64,000 bases of DNA from Lineus longissimus (taxonomy: Eukaryota > Nemertea > Pilidiophora > Heteronemertea > Lineidae). Below are positions 12,249 to 27,893 of the stretch, in pieces (the first letter of the stretch is position 1; each line of letters opens with the position of its first letter). Position numbers and translations under genes: made by a program. Below the pieces are notes generated by a model that was not told where the DNA came from, did not search any database, and saw nothing but the letters and a program-made list of their open reading frames with translations. The DNA lies in NCBI RefSeq assembly GCF_910592395.1, contig NC_088323.1, positions 9,424,001-9,488,000 of the forward strand. The letters are read 5' to 3'.

Positions 12249-12589
12249 TCCAGTGTAATCGTTATTGTAGTCCTCTGAAGATATCAGCCCGAGTCAGCTT
12301 GCAAGCACAAGGAAAATAGTGGAAGAGTACCCTCCCCTGATCCCCACCCATAAACGTGCCCGCCCACGTACCCCAACCACCACCACGCCTTTGGCTGCAC
12401 ATTGATTTTTTTACTCTCTCCGCCTCACGTTTGATTGGAAATGCCCCCAAGCTCAGGATGATAGGCCTACTTTTTCCTATTCCGCTGGGTGATGAGTCAA
12501 CCGAACGTAATCACGACGCCAACGGAGGTTCTTCGAATGCATTGCGAAAGTGACGAAATCAGCGCCTCTAGTCTCAAGATTGCGAAATG

Positions 12590-13121
12590 CCCCAATTCAT
12601 TTGACTGACCTGCGAACCTACCGTCATATACAGTATCCCTTTCGCTTTCTATAGCACATGTATCTGTGTAGTGCCCAGCGCAATTGACGTGATGGAGTCC
12701 GACGTGTCTGACAGCAGCATCTCCAGTCAATTATACCGGGAAAACGAGCCCACGCGGTAAGGAACTGATAACGATACTCTAAAGATATGCTTTGTCTACA
12801 TGGTCGGTGGATATAAAAACATGATTTGGGCCTAATCTATGCACTGTAGTTTTTCTACTCGAGTGTCTCGACCGATGCAATGCATGAACTGCAACGCGCA
12901 ATATGCATTTGTTGTCATTTGAACAGCGCACGTGCGCTTGTTTACAATTTCATTTCACATGACCTGCTGCTGTCCGACACGTCGGACTCCATCATGTCCA
13001 TTGCGCTGGGCACTACACAGATACATGTGCTATAGAGAAGCGAAAGGGATAGACCCCTACTGCATATGACGGTAGGTTGGCAGGTCAGTCGCTCGGTCGG
13101 TCGGTCGGTCGGTCGGTCGGC
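12590..13121. repeat. Inverted pair around a 245-bp spacer, followed by a (TCGG)n tract
   Basis: 12590-12720 is the reverse complement of 12965-13090: both carry gtcggactccatca and attgcgctgggcactacaca. The right copy runs into six or seven tcgg repeats. The block occurs again at about 18186-18714 in the second tandem copy. The arrangement resembles a foldback element. It is non-coding. Confidence 0.65.
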
Positions 13122-13364
13122 GTTTTTCCGGTTACCAATTCATTTGTCGTGATATATCGCTTACCATCGGGACGAAATGGATTCTACCAGTAACAATAAT
13201 GATACAGGTAATAGCATGGTTAATGAAGATTTAGCAGGTATCAATATTATTGTGAAGTTTTCTTTACATAATCGACATTGGCGGCGTTTGGCCAACCAAA
13301 CCAGCCAGCATTTTCGGTACAGCCTGCATACAATGTCAATAATATAGGCCTATGCACATGATGC

Positions 13365-15521
13365 TCAATATGCTCTGCCCTTGGATATTTCAAACCCCAG
13401 GTGATATCCATACTCTTCAGACGAATTGTGCCGTTAGAAAAAAAGAGCCCAATCAGAGCGTCACTCGGTATTAAATGCGAATTTCGCACGAGCAACACAA
13501 TGGCTGATATTTATAAAAATAAGCAAATGCTTATAAGAATATGCTTGCAAGCATTTGCTAAACTCGTAAGTATTGGGTAAAAGCATAACCTTCTACTTGA
13601 TTTCATATTCATAAAGCAAGCATTTACTAGAAGATCCTTGACTTGGAACTTATAAGCAAAGGCTTGTTTCCTCATACTACATAACAGGGTGAAATCTGAT
13701 TTCTAGTATTGGAGTTGTGGTTAGGGACTGGTTGATTTCGGATACGGTAACCGATAAGACCTTGGGAATGTTAAAATGCTTTGTTATTGAGGACAAGGAT
13801 GGCCTTGTCTACTTTTTGTTGTTGTTCATTTGTTGAATTCCTATGCAAGTTTTTCGTCCTTAAGATGTCCAACGAAGCAGCGGTTCATGATGTTAATGAA
13901 ACTGATGAACAATCAAATCAGTCGCAGCTGCCAACGGTGAAATCAGGGTTTAATGGGGTCATATGGTATGCCCCCCCCCCCCCCCCTTCACGAAAATGCT
14001 GAGCAATGTTTTAAAAAAAACCATTTAGCTTCAAACTTAAAAATATGTTCTTTTAGTCCAAATTATCTGTCGATTTGCTCTCTCAATCGTTCACCAATTT
14101 AAAAAATCTTGGTGTTAACCCCTGGAAATCTCTGAAAACTGCAGTGAGTGATATATTTATCAAGGAGTTTTGCTTCCACCGTTCCAGGGAAATAATCAGA
14201 TATGTTGTTGATTGTTCTCAAAACAGGCGGGTTGAGAAATTCTGACATCAACTGCAACGCCCAACTGGAACCCTGGGTCTGATATACAGTCACATGTGGA
14301 ACCTCTCTAAGCCGACACTTCTCTATTGAGGATCCGCTCTCTGTTAAGGACACTGCATCTGGTCCTTATTGAAGGCGGGTGGGCATTTCCGTTTAAAATG
14401 ACTTCTGTGACCAAGACACCTCTCAATTAAGGACATCAGCTTTGTCAGTTCCGAGGGTGTCCTTAAAGCTGAGATAATATTGTTTATCGCAAGAGTGTCT
14501 CCATTCGTGTTTTCACCGCCGTCAGTGCCCCGCCATGAATTTTTCCTTAGTCAGCTAACCATTCCCCATTTGGCTCATTAACAGATAAAATTTTGATAAA
14601 ACCATGATCCACATGATTTTCTTTGGGTGTACTCCTTTGGACGCCCGCAATTGGCAAGAAAGCAGCAATCTCCAACACTTCTGATGACCAGCCTGAGTTT
14701 CAAGCTTGGTCAGGAGCTACCTTGAAAATTCTAAGGATTTACTTATAAGCGTATGCTTTATACTTCTGTTTATAAATAAAGAACGAAGCAAATGCTTAGA
14801 CTTCAAGCTATTGCTACAATACTTAAAAGCAAACACTTTTGCTTGTAGCATAAGCTTAAAAGTATAAGCTTTTCCTTGGGTTTTATGAATATGGGGGCTA
14901 GTAAATGCTTGAAAATCTAAGTAGAAGCAAATGCTTGAGTTTTATAAATACCAGCCAATGCCCTACCCGCGCCAAATCATTATCGAAGCAATCGATGCTT
15001 CATCAGATCATATGCGAGTTTCTGAGAGGGAGCCTACTGTTAGCCCTATATTGTCAACATGTTCATCGTAGAGTAACTACTGATCTGCGCTGATTTTTTA
15101 AGCAGGAAATGACAAGTTAATTTAACCGCCACTGGAAAAAAGTAAATAATAAGCTGAATCACTAGTCGTGCGAAATCCTCTTTCAAGCTTGATTTTTAAG
15201 GTTATTTGCTGAATCGCACGTACCCCGCTGCAACTTTATTTTATTTCGTAACAAAGACACAAAAACACTTCAACATAATGTTTAACAGCATAACATTGAT
15301 GTAGCTTAAAGAATCAAAAAAGTTAGGTTTTTCTAAGATTTTATTAAAACCTGTCTTGATTGTATCGCCAATCTGAGCATTAACTATACAATGTGTGTAG
15401 AGTAATTGGAACAGCAACTGTACTGCTTTCGTCAGGGTTTTGTATTCGAGTTTAATACTGATAACACCAGTATCAAATAATGAGTACATAAACAAGGTTG
15501 AGTAATGTAAAGTTTGGACTT
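13365..15521. repeat. Tandem-unit block B, copy 2
   Basis: Complete copy, directly joined to block A on both sides, so it defines the normal A-B-A junctions. It contains the inverted-repeat element at 13501-14957, whose internal poly(C) run is the longest of the three copies. Confidence 0.9.
13501..14957. mobile_element. Second copy of the AAGCAAATGCTT element
   Basis: Same ends and same internal reading frames as 5271-6721. The length differs only through the internal C run and a nearby A run. Confidence 0.6.
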
Positions 15522-18500
15522 GATTTCTCTAGTTCATATAGGTTGCGTGAAGAGGTTATGAAACACAAAATCATGTCAACCGCTTCATCAGCAAAAACTT
15601 ATTACGGGTATTGCATGTGTTCTAAACTATGCCATTAGAATCATTTCTACACGTTAATGATTATGCCCTAATTGTTGGTTTCAGAGAAGCCGTGGAAAAT
15701 ACACCGCCGGTTATATCTTAATAGCAAAGAATGTGTATAACATGGAGTGATTTTGTGCGTGCACCACAGAGTAATCCGCTGTTTTTTTACTCAAAATTTA
15801 GTGCATTATACAAAGTCATATTGTTGATGTTGCCAGATGGACTGGTTATTTTAGTATATTCACCATGAGGGGGCATTTGTGCTGTTTTTCTTGTGATGTA
15901 GCCATTGTCCAACGACAGCACTGTCCAGGGCAGGCTGCTCGGTAAGTTGGACGACCTGCCTTGAACAATATTGCTTCTCGGCGACCAGGGGTGACCTTTA
16001 GGGAAAATATCATAACCTGCAAACCCAATCACGTCACTTCATGAAATATATCAAGGCAAGCATTTTTCGGAAACGAATCAATGAGGATGAAGCATAATTG
16101 TCGAAGTAACATTCTAAAATACCTTGGTACTACAAATCATAGTTTCAAAGACAAATCCATTACCTTCATTTTGTTTGTGAACAGAGAGTATTGCAAACTC
16201 AAACAAAAGCCTCTTTGGTTGTGAAGAATTAATTATGCATATCCCGCTTCATTTGGTCACCATTTCGTCAAAAGAAAATGTATTTTTAAAATAACTGAAG
16301 AAAAAAACGTCCACTGAAAGTCGTTGTGCAAATTGCCTAAGGATCTCACACATTCTAGATACTGAAAAGAAAGTACTTTATTTATGCGTATTTAGGCACA
16401 TGCGCATAAACGAAAACTGCTTGTTTTCACCCTTGTTTTACCTGGTCATTGCCGTGCGCCTATGAATTTTGTGGGGTCAATTCTATACTCTTTCGTATAC
16501 TGCGTGGTGTGCGTGTGACTGCGCAGTGTCCCAGAAGTGGGATTCTTGTATGGTCGATGCAACTGTGCTTTACCTTGCACACTGTGCGGTCCCCGCCAGG
16601 TTGTGTGATTATCATTGGATTATTACACAGACATATATTCGTTTTCTATTATACACAGAAGATATTAGATTACAAAAACCAGCATTCGCGTACTTGGAAC
16701 AATAAACAACACAGGTTTTTGAGTTATCTTCGCTTCATTTTTTCTCATTGATATGCGCATGCGCTAATATTCGGGAGGTAACCGCACCCTGAATATAAGC
16801 GCTGTACATACGCATACATACGGTATAATTTATTTGATTGTAAACCGGCGCGGGTTTCGACGGAATTTTAGCAGCACGAAAGAGGGTTCGTATTGGTATC
16901 TCAACGTTGACCCAAATTCTCAGATCCAATTTCAAAGCACAGATAGCCTCTTTTCTTGTGCAGGGGCTCTGCTGTTGTGGCTTTGTTATCGAGAAAAACG
17001 GCCGACTTGATGTTGGAAACATCAGAGCAGCATCAGAGCTCCGCTACTAAAGGCGTTGATCAGGATAAAATTGAATTACGAAAAAAACATCGTGTTTAAT
17101 CACCTCTCCGATCTGGTGTTCCATGTTCTGCTGCGACACACATAAAACTAAATACATTAACTGGTTGGATCGTGATGGCATGATTACTGTTCCTATGATA
17201 AGACAATGTTTCATCAATTATAAAACAACATGTGAATTACGAAAGCAGCAAGGTTAGTCTCCTCTCTGATCTGGTGTCGCTTTTTTGTCCCCTGCATCCC
17301 TGCGCAACGTAGTCTCCTCCAAACAAACGTGGTATATGTACGATTGACATCTGGCCTTTATATCGTGGGCATTCTACGATTAATGAACAGCCAATCAGGA
17401 GTCCGTTATAGTGAAGGAGGTTAGGTTGTTGATCTTTTGTTTTAATATATGGTCACTGCCCGCTCGTCCCCGCTCCCCGGGCGCCCGCCCGCCCGCCCGC
17501 CCCCCCTCCGATTCCCCCCTACCATAGACCCCGCATTTAGGCCCTACCCTTTTTAATGCAGGCAATGCTTTGAATTACCGAACATCTGCCTTTGACGTCC
17601 CCGTTATGCGCTCCGACCGTTCGCCCCGACCAGTACGAACTGCCGGTGTAAAAGTAGAAAATGTCCCCTGGAAAAAGTGTCCGGCCCTATTGTATTCTGC
17701 TATAATAATAATATTTTTATGGTCCTATTATCTGGTCTATCGAGACCATGACTGACAATGCAATAGCTCAGAGATTGAAGCGCATAATAGAATCCTTTGT
17801 TTCCCGGACATTCTATCCTAGGACACTTTAAACTTCTACACCGGTCCAGTGTAATCGTTATTGTAGTCCTCTGAAGATATCAGCCCGAGTCAGCTTGCAA
17901 GCACAAGGAAAATAGTGGAAGAGTACCCTCCCCTGATCCCCACCCATAAACGTGCCCGCCCACGTACCCCAACCACCACCACGCCTTTGGCTGCACATTG
18001 ATTTTTTTACTCTCTCCGCCTCACGTTTGATTGGAAATGCCCCCAAGCTCAGGATGATAGGCCTACTTTTTCCTATTCCGCTGGGTGATGAGTCAACCGA
18101 ACGTAATCACGACACCAACGGAGGTTCTTCGAATGCATTGCGAAAGTGACGAAATCAGCGCCTCTAGTCTCAAGATTGCGAAATGCCCCAATTCATTTGA
18201 CTGACCTGCGAACCTACCGTCATATACAGTATCCCTTTCGCTTTCTATAGCACATGTATCTGTGTAGTGCCCAGCGCAATTGACGTGATGGAGTCCGACG
18301 TGTCTGACAGCAGCATCTCCAGTCAATTATACCGGGAAAACGAGCCCACGCGGTAAGGAACTGATAACGATACTCTAAAGATATGCTTTGTCTACATGGT
18401 CGGTGGATATAAAAACATGATTTGGGCCTAATCTATGCACTGTAGTTTTTCTACTCGAGTGTCTCGACCGATGCAATGCATGAACTGCAACGCGCAATAT

Positions 18501-18961
18501 GCATTTGTTGTCATTTGAACAGCGCACGTGCGCTTGTTTACAATTTCATTTCACATGACCTGCTGCTGTCCGACACGTCGGACTCCATCATGTCCATTGC
18601 GCTGGGCACTACACAGATACATGTGCTATAGAGAAGCGAAAGGGATAGACCCCTACTGCATATGACGGTAGGTTGGCAGGTCAGTCGCTCGGTCGGTCGG
18701 TCGGTCGGTCGGTCGGCGTTTTTCCGGTTACCAATTCATTTGTCGTGATATATCGCTTACCATCGGGACGAAATGGATTCTACCAGTAACAATAATGATA
18801 CAGGTAATAGCATGGTTAATGAAGATTTAGCAGGTATCAATATTATTGTGAAGTTTTCTTTACATAATCGACATTGGCGGCGTTTGGCCAACCAAACCAG
18901 CCAGCCCCTTTCGGTACAGCCTGCATACAATGTCAATAATATAGGCCTATGCACATGATGC
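15522..18961. repeat. Tandem-unit block A, copy 2
   Basis: Nearly identical to 9926-13364; the differences I noticed are single bases and homopolymer lengths. The MITE copy is at 17643-17844 and the (TCGG)n tract at about 18687-18714. Confidence 0.9.
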
Positions 18962-20503
18962 TCAATATGCTCTGCCCTTGGATATTTCAAACCCCAGGTG
19001 ATATCCATACTCTTCAGACGAATTGTGCCGTTAGAAAAAAAGAGCCCAATCAGAGCGTCACTCGGTATTAAATGCGAATTTCGCACGAGCAACACAATGG
19101 CTGATATTTATAAAAATAAGCAAATGCTTATAAGAATATGCTTGCAAGCATTTGCTAAACTCGTAAGTATTGGGTAAAAGCATAACCTTCTACTTGATTT
19201 CATATTCATAAAGCAAGCATTTACTAGAAGATCCTTGACTTGGAACTTATAAGCAAAGGCTTGTTTCCTCATACTACATAACAGGGTGAAATCTGATTTC
19301 TAGTATTGGAGTTGTGGTTAGGGACTGGTTGATTTCGGATACGGTAACCGATAAGACCTTGGGAATGTTAAAATGCTTTGTTATTGAGGACAAGGATGGC
19401 CTTGTCTACTTTTTGTTGTTGTTCATTTGTTGAATTCCTATGCAAGTTTTTCGTCCTTAAGATGTCCAACGAAGCAGCGGTTCATGATGTTAATGAAACT
19501 GATGAACAATCAAATCAGTCGCAGCTGCCAACGGTGAAATCAGGGTTTAATGGGGTCATATGGTATGCCCCCCCCCTTCACGAAAATGCTGAGCAATGTT
19601 TTAAAAAAAACCATTTAGCTTCAAACTTAAAAATATGTTCTTTTAGTCCAAATTATCTGTCGATTTGCTCTCTCAATCGTTCACCAATTTAAAAAATCTT
19701 GGTGTTAACCCCTGGAAATCTCTGAAAACTGCAGTGAGTGATATATTTATCAAGGAGTTTTGCTTCCACCGTTCCAGGGAAATAATCAGATATGTTGTTG
19801 ATTGTTCTCAAAACAGGCGGGTTGAGAAATTCTGACATCAACTGCAACGCCCAACTGGAACCCTGGGTCTGATATACAGTCACATGTGGAACCTCTCTAA
19901 GCCGACACTTCTCTATTGAGGATCCGCTCTCTGTTAAGGACACTGCATCTGGTCCTTATTGAAGGCGGGTGGGCATTTCCGTTTAAAATGACTTCTGTGA
20001 CCAAGACACCTCTCAATTAAGGACATCAGCTTTGTCAGTTCCGAGGGTGTCCTTAAAGCTGAGATAATATTGTTTATCGCAAGAGTGTCTCCATTCGTGT
20101 TTTCACCGCCGTCAGTGCCCCGCCATGAATTTTTCCTTAGTCAGCTAACCATTCCCCATTTGGCTCATTAACAGATAAAATTTTGATAAAACCATGATCC
20201 ACATGATTTTCTTTGGGTGTACTCCTTTGGACGCCCGCAATTGGCAAGAAAGCAGCAATCTCCAACACTTCTGATGACCAGCCTGAGTTTCAAGCTTGGT
20301 CAGGAGCTACCTTGAAAATTCTAAGGATTTACTTATAAGCGTATGCTTTATACTTCTGTTTATAAATAAAGAACGAAGCAAATGCTTAGACTTCAAGCTA
20401 TTGCTACAATACTTAAAAGCAAACACTTTTGCTTGTAGCATAAGCTTAAAAGTATAAGCTTTTCCTTGGGTTTTATGAATATGGGGGCTAGTAAATGCTT
20501 GAA
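18962..20503. repeat. Tandem-unit block B, copy 3, truncated on the right
   Basis: Follows the second block A. Homology stops at gtaaatgcttgaa (20503), inside the right terminal repeat of the 1.45 kb element, after which unrelated sequence follows. The tandem array therefore ends within an element end. Confidence 0.85.
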
Positions 20504-21177
20504 TGATGAATGATTGTCCTGCAAATAAAATAACTGACTTATTATGTTCTCTCCGAAAATTTGCAACATCAGACTGCATAAATTATGATGAAATATATGA
20601 AATATATGAACTATGGGTTGCCATTCCAACAATAATCTTCCGCATGGATCATGGGCTTGAATTTTGTATTTTGAATTCAGCATCCCATAGACAGTCACAT
20701 GACAGTAATGTGACTGTTGGTGTAGCAAAAAATTAGGTGAAAAATAAAGCTACCAATGGCAATGCAAAGCTGAACATGTAAAAGTATCATCATCTCTAAA
20801 ATGCGCAATCGGCAAAAAGCGCACGCTCACCCTTGCGCGATCTCGAGATTGCCGCGCAATTAAACGATCCTAAGAATGCGCAGAGCAATCTTAAGATGGC
20901 GCTAATCGGTAATTAGCGCGGAACACATCGAATGTAACTGAAATGAAATGCATGAACAGCAGGCAGCTGCTGTGCAGACTGACAGAGGTATAAAGTTATT
21001 TATGGACCCTTGACATTTAATAATAAGCGGAATCTTGATTTGTTTGCTTGTTTCACCTAGTATAGGAGATGGGTAGGCCTATTACTAGTATTGGTATTAT
21101 TATGTTATGTTAGGTGAGCACACTCACTGACACTCACACTCGCGGGCCATCATGGCCATGGCCATGCAGACGCAGTG
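20504..21177. other. Unique sequence with a possible gene start
   Basis: CpG-containing sequence at 20800-20950 includes ttaagATGGCGC at 20891-20902. This resembles the YY1-type start-site element found at translation starts of genes with short leaders, and it is followed 10 bases later by a possible donor (atcg/gtaatt). It could be the 5' end of the chromodomain gene, but I cannot link it by frame. Confidence 0.25.
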
Positions 21178-21292
21178 ACAGTGTGGGCTATTATAAATCA
21201 CATAAACTGTGAGATGCAAACTTGTGATATCGCGATATGGGTAGGTAATCATTAAGTGCATCTCACGGTTTATTATAAGCCCACAGTGTGAC
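21176..21292. mobile_element. Small hairpin MITE
   Basis: cagtgtgggctattataa at the left is mirrored by ttataagcccacagtgtg at the right; inside that, ctgtgagatgca faces tgcatctcacgg. The total is about 115 bases with a roughly 40-base loop. No target duplication was identified. Confidence 0.6.
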
Positions 21293-22244
21293 GACAATCA
21301 CAATTGAATAATGTCGATGCCAAAATCATGAAATGCGAGTATCGTATAGCAAGGCTATAGTTTTGTCCAAGTTGTTATGTAATCTTGGAAATCTGGACTT
21401 TTACTACAGCAAATACATTACAGTCATAGGCTTACTCTGAAAAGGTTCCCTTCAAACTTGGTACATGTGCAAACAAAATTGACATTTGGATTGTGAAAAA
21501 AAAGGATGCAACTGTGACTCTTTCCCGTTTCCCTCTCTCTGCAACCAAACAATGGAGAGAATAAAGTTTTAATCCTTCTCGTATTGTTCTGGACACTCCC
21601 CACGCATGCGAGGAGTTTGGTCAGGGTCTTTCTCGAAACTGTCTATTGTACTGCCACAGCGTGAGAAGATGATGGTATGGTACAAATGTAGATAGCCGTG
21701 GTATCTAGCACTGCATTTACAGAAGCTTAGCAGCCCACCAGGCCAGGCCTACCGGTACATTGATTTAGTTAATGAATTATGAGTGACTTCCTCACGCACG
21801 CTGTTATTGTAACTGAACCACTGAGGACCAGGAATGGTTATTAAAAGTGGACCCACAATGATTATGATGACAGTACAGTACTGCCACTTTTTAAAGGGTA
21901 ATTAAATTAGCGCCATGTCTGCATGACAGAAATAGTAAAATGGGGATACAAAGCAGACCTGGCGATATATTATCGTGCAATGTATTGTTAGCATCATTGG
22001 GAATTGCCATTCTAAATTTTAACTTCTTCATCTTTGCGAAAATTCTTGCTGCATAGCAGCCATCTTTGAAATCTTTTTTCTGATTTCATTGCCAATGGTT
22101 GTATGCAGAGGTACAAATAATACCCAAAAGATTGAGGAGCAGATACACTGCCACTAAAAGTGACTGACAATAATCTTCAGATTGTGGCATGTGACCTCTT
22201 TGCTAGACCGTCTGACCCAGATGTGTTTGCCTTCTCTTTTACAG
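21293..22244. other. Intergenic or intronic sequence, nothing recognised
   Basis: No repeats or reading frames of note. A pyrimidine-rich stretch just before 22245 serves as the acceptor of the first supported exon. Confidence 0.4.
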
Positions 22245-24917
<2,673 letters not shown>

Positions 24918-25243
24918 TGCACCTCATGTCTTTCGATTGTTGAAAAAATTGATGTGAATTTGTGCAAATCCTCCCGCCTGTGTTTTTTTGTTAGTGGAAT
25001 TCACGTATTTCGGTATTCCTTCTTCACCTCCACGCATTATTCATTCTGACATAAACTCACATGATCACTTTTGATGAAAGATTACATAATGGATAATATT
25101 GAATTGGCACAAATATAGTAACAATGTAAACTTATCATATCTTTCAAAGGTCTCATTAAAAGTAAATGTAAGTTACATGTACATGTACTGTGGAATTATT
25201 GTTTTTTCAGACAATCTGTGGCTGTTGTATACATGTATCATTC

Positions 25244-25249
25244 AATAAA
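25244..25249 (+). terminator. Polyadenylation signal of the chromodomain gene
   Basis: aataaa, about 330 bases after the proposed stop codon, followed by a T-rich stretch. It is the first canonical signal downstream on this strand. Confidence 0.5.
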
Positions 25250-25332
25250 CGTGGCGTTTTTCATATTATTAGATACATATAGTCTTGCCTTTATCTTTGC
25301 TACCTCACAGCGACTTGACTACATGTATTATA

Positions 25333-25468
25333 AGGGACCATCTCAAAAGTATTTTGAAGCCTAAAAGACTACGGGTAAGTCATTTAGTCTTTTTGAGTGT
25401 GGTCACACCCAAGACTAAGTGACTTGAGTCATTTTTGCTTAAAAAAACGTACCTGTGAGATGGTCCCT
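25333..25468. mobile_element. 136-bp nested-hairpin MITE
   Basis: Terminal inverted repeats agggaccatctca and tgagatggtccct. Inside, aagtcatttagtctt faces aagactaagtgactt, with the palindrome ggtcacacc at the centre. The element would fold almost completely. No target duplication recognised. Confidence 0.6.
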
Positions 25469-25742
25469 GAATTCATACCTTGAGACAATATCCAGACCGG
25501 CACTTGATACTGAGTTCCTCTTGAACTGGCATCAATAGAGAAGTCTGGCTACATGTGCTAGGATTGCAAATTACAGCGTACTTTACATGTACATTGGACT
25601 TGGAGCCTCCCTCGGTGGATACCTCTAATAAGGACACTGGTGCTGAATTGGTTTGGGTGGAATGCAACCAGGACGCCTTTCAATTGCAGACGATATTGGA
25701 GTGTCCTAACAGCAAGGTAACACTTGACCTTAGACAACGTCA

Positions 25743-26720
25743 CGTCCAACAAGAATACACCTGCCACATACGGAAATACTGCCTTTGAAGACGTCATTCA
25801 GAATGTTTGGGTTACTTAAGGATTTGTCACACCCACCCAAAATATACACAAGATGTCATTGAAAATGCTTTAAAAAATGTCACATCCCACCTGATCATGA
25901 ATACGCCGGACCGTATGGAAATACCGTCTCTGAAGACGTTATCCAGAATGGTCGGGTTACTTTCGACACAATGTCACATCCAACCTGAATACGCCTGATC
26001 GTATGGAAATACCGTCTCTGAAGACGTCATCCAGAATGGTCGGTTTACTTTCGACACAATGTCACATCCAACCTGAATACGCCTGACCGTATCGAAATAC
26101 CGTCTCTGAAGACGTCATCCAGAATGGTCGGTTTACTTTCGACACAATGTCACATCCAACCTGAATACGCCTGATCGTATGGAAATACCGTCTCTGAAGA
26201 CGTCATCCAGAATGGTCGGTTTACTTTCGACACAATGTCACATCCAACCTGAATATGCCTGATCGTATGGAAATACCGTCTCTGAAGACGTCATCCAGAA
26301 TGGTCGGTTTACTTTCGACACAATGTCACATCCAACCTGAATATGCCTGATCGTATGGAAATACCGTCTCTGAAGACGTCATCCAGAATGGTCGGTTTAC
26401 TTTCGACACAATGTCACATCCAACCTGAATACGCCTGACCGTATGGAAATACCATCTCTGAAGACGTCATCCAGAATGGTCGGTTTACTTTCGACACAAT
26501 GTCACATCCAACCTGAATACGCCTGATCGTACGGAAATAATGATGTCATTCAGAAGAGTTGGGTTTACCTACATGTACGATATAATGTCACTTCTAACCA
26601 AAATACTGCAGCTGCATATGGTATGTAATTCAGAATGATGGTTTACTTGAGACAATGTCACATCCAACCAGAATACACCTACCGCATACTGAAGTATGGT
26701 CTTTGAAGATGTCATTCAGA
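25743..26720. repeat. 88-bp minisatellite, about 11 units
   Basis: Period 88, measured from successive caacctgaata words at 25981, 26069 and 26157. Central units (25960-26540) are almost identical; edge units are degenerate. Each unit holds aatgtcacatccaacctgaa, gtatggaaataccgtctctg and gaagacgtcatccagaatgg. A stop in each frame within a unit argues against coding. Confidence 0.85.
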
Positions 26721-27669
26721 GTAGTTTGATTTTTCTCAGTAATCCAACAGCCTGCTACATGTATACATGTACATGCAGGACAATACAATGGTCAGTCACT
26801 TCAAAGCGTGGCCTTCAGGGGATGACACAAGGACAAGGGCAACTTGAATACACAAGCTTTCTCAGTCAAGATGAGGCAGATGCTACTTGACCATTCACAT
26901 CTTTGACACCTGTCTGCTCATTTCCGGCAAAAATTGATGTTTCTTTATACATGTAGGCAGCCTGATAGTATCAGCTGTGTTCACCCAAGGTGAGCAACAA
27001 TGAAAACAAGTGCATGTAATTTGATGCAAGAATCATTTTATTGCTGCTTAAATTCACATTCAGCCAGTAATACAAATCTGCTTATACATAATTGGTGGAT
27101 TCACAATATATCAGATTACACAAAAGGCATTTTCCAAGGTCCCTAGTGGTCCGGCAATAATTCTAAGTCGTTTTGGGAGTTGCAGGACATCAGCCTAGCC
27201 CCCTGCGGTCAGATAAAAAAATTAACCAGCAGCAGGTACCCCTCTCATGGCTAAGTTTGTCCCCAGGGCCTGAACATCGCTGTATCGTCGAACAGTTGGC
27301 AGATTCCTGAGCGCCAGGCGAGCAAAAAAACTCTCACTGAACAGTTTTGCCTCAGTTGACACTTTTTGCCATATGACGTCATTTTAGGGTCGTCACAACA
27401 CCTGATTTGTGGCGTAGTTTCCCAATAAACTGCATTGGAAGTTCGAACTTTCACTAGAAAAAGTCACCTTATTCACAAACATGCTTCTTGAGAACCTCTG
27501 CAAGGGCCTTAAGAGATGCCACAGAGTTCCGAAAACGTTAGCATCTCGTGGCATACTTTGTTAGCTTCGAGTGACATTTAGGGACACTATACCCTTTTAG
27601 ACAAACTTAGACCAAATCAAGTCGAAAAAGATCGGGATTTCTGAAATAAATCCGGCCTCAAAGGGTTAA
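26721..27669. other. Intergenic or 3' untranslated stretch
   Basis: Contains a tacatgtatacatgtacatg word near 26757. Otherwise nothing recognised. Part may be the 3' untranslated region of the minus-strand gene ending at 27670. Confidence 0.4.
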
Positions 27670-27893
27670 TCACACGTACTCAATGCCAATGTCATCACAA
27701 TCCTCCTCCTCAGAGCTAGACCCATCCTCCTCCGAAGTTGATTCTTCACCACCAGGTTGCACCTCCCCTTCCTCAAAATACACCACGATCTCTATGTCAG
27801 TGTCTATACATTCAAATACATCTGTTGCTTCTAGGAGAAGGTCTGTGTAGAATTCCTTTGATTCCAGCAGCAACATCACCAATCCATGGTTTT
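27670..27893 (-). CDS. Terminal exon of the unknown minus-strand gene
   Basis: The acceptor ctatttaag is followed by 74 codons to TGA. The sequence has a hydrophobic start (GLVMLLLESKEFYTDLLLEA) and a very acidic tail (STSEEDGSSSEEEDCDD). It joins in phase with the exon at 28208-28395. Confidence 0.5.

Larger units (their letters stand above)
9926..13364. repeat. Tandem-unit block A, copy 1
   Basis: Repeated at 15522-18961 with an offset of 5596-5597 bases and only scattered differences. Its first part (about 10150-11710) also exists as an older, diverged copy at 39956-41385. It contains a (CCCG)n/poly(C) run near 11880, the MITE at 12047-12248, an inverted pair at 12590-12720 and 12965-13090, and a (TCGG)n microsatellite at 13093-13121. 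Reading frames up to 100 codons occur but are not preserved in the diverged third copy, so no gene is called. Confidence 0.9.

Noticed and set aside
25743-26720. Regular repeats that might suggest a CRISPR-like array
   Set aside because: The whole 88-bp period is conserved, with no variable spacers, in a eukaryotic context; it is a minisatellite.
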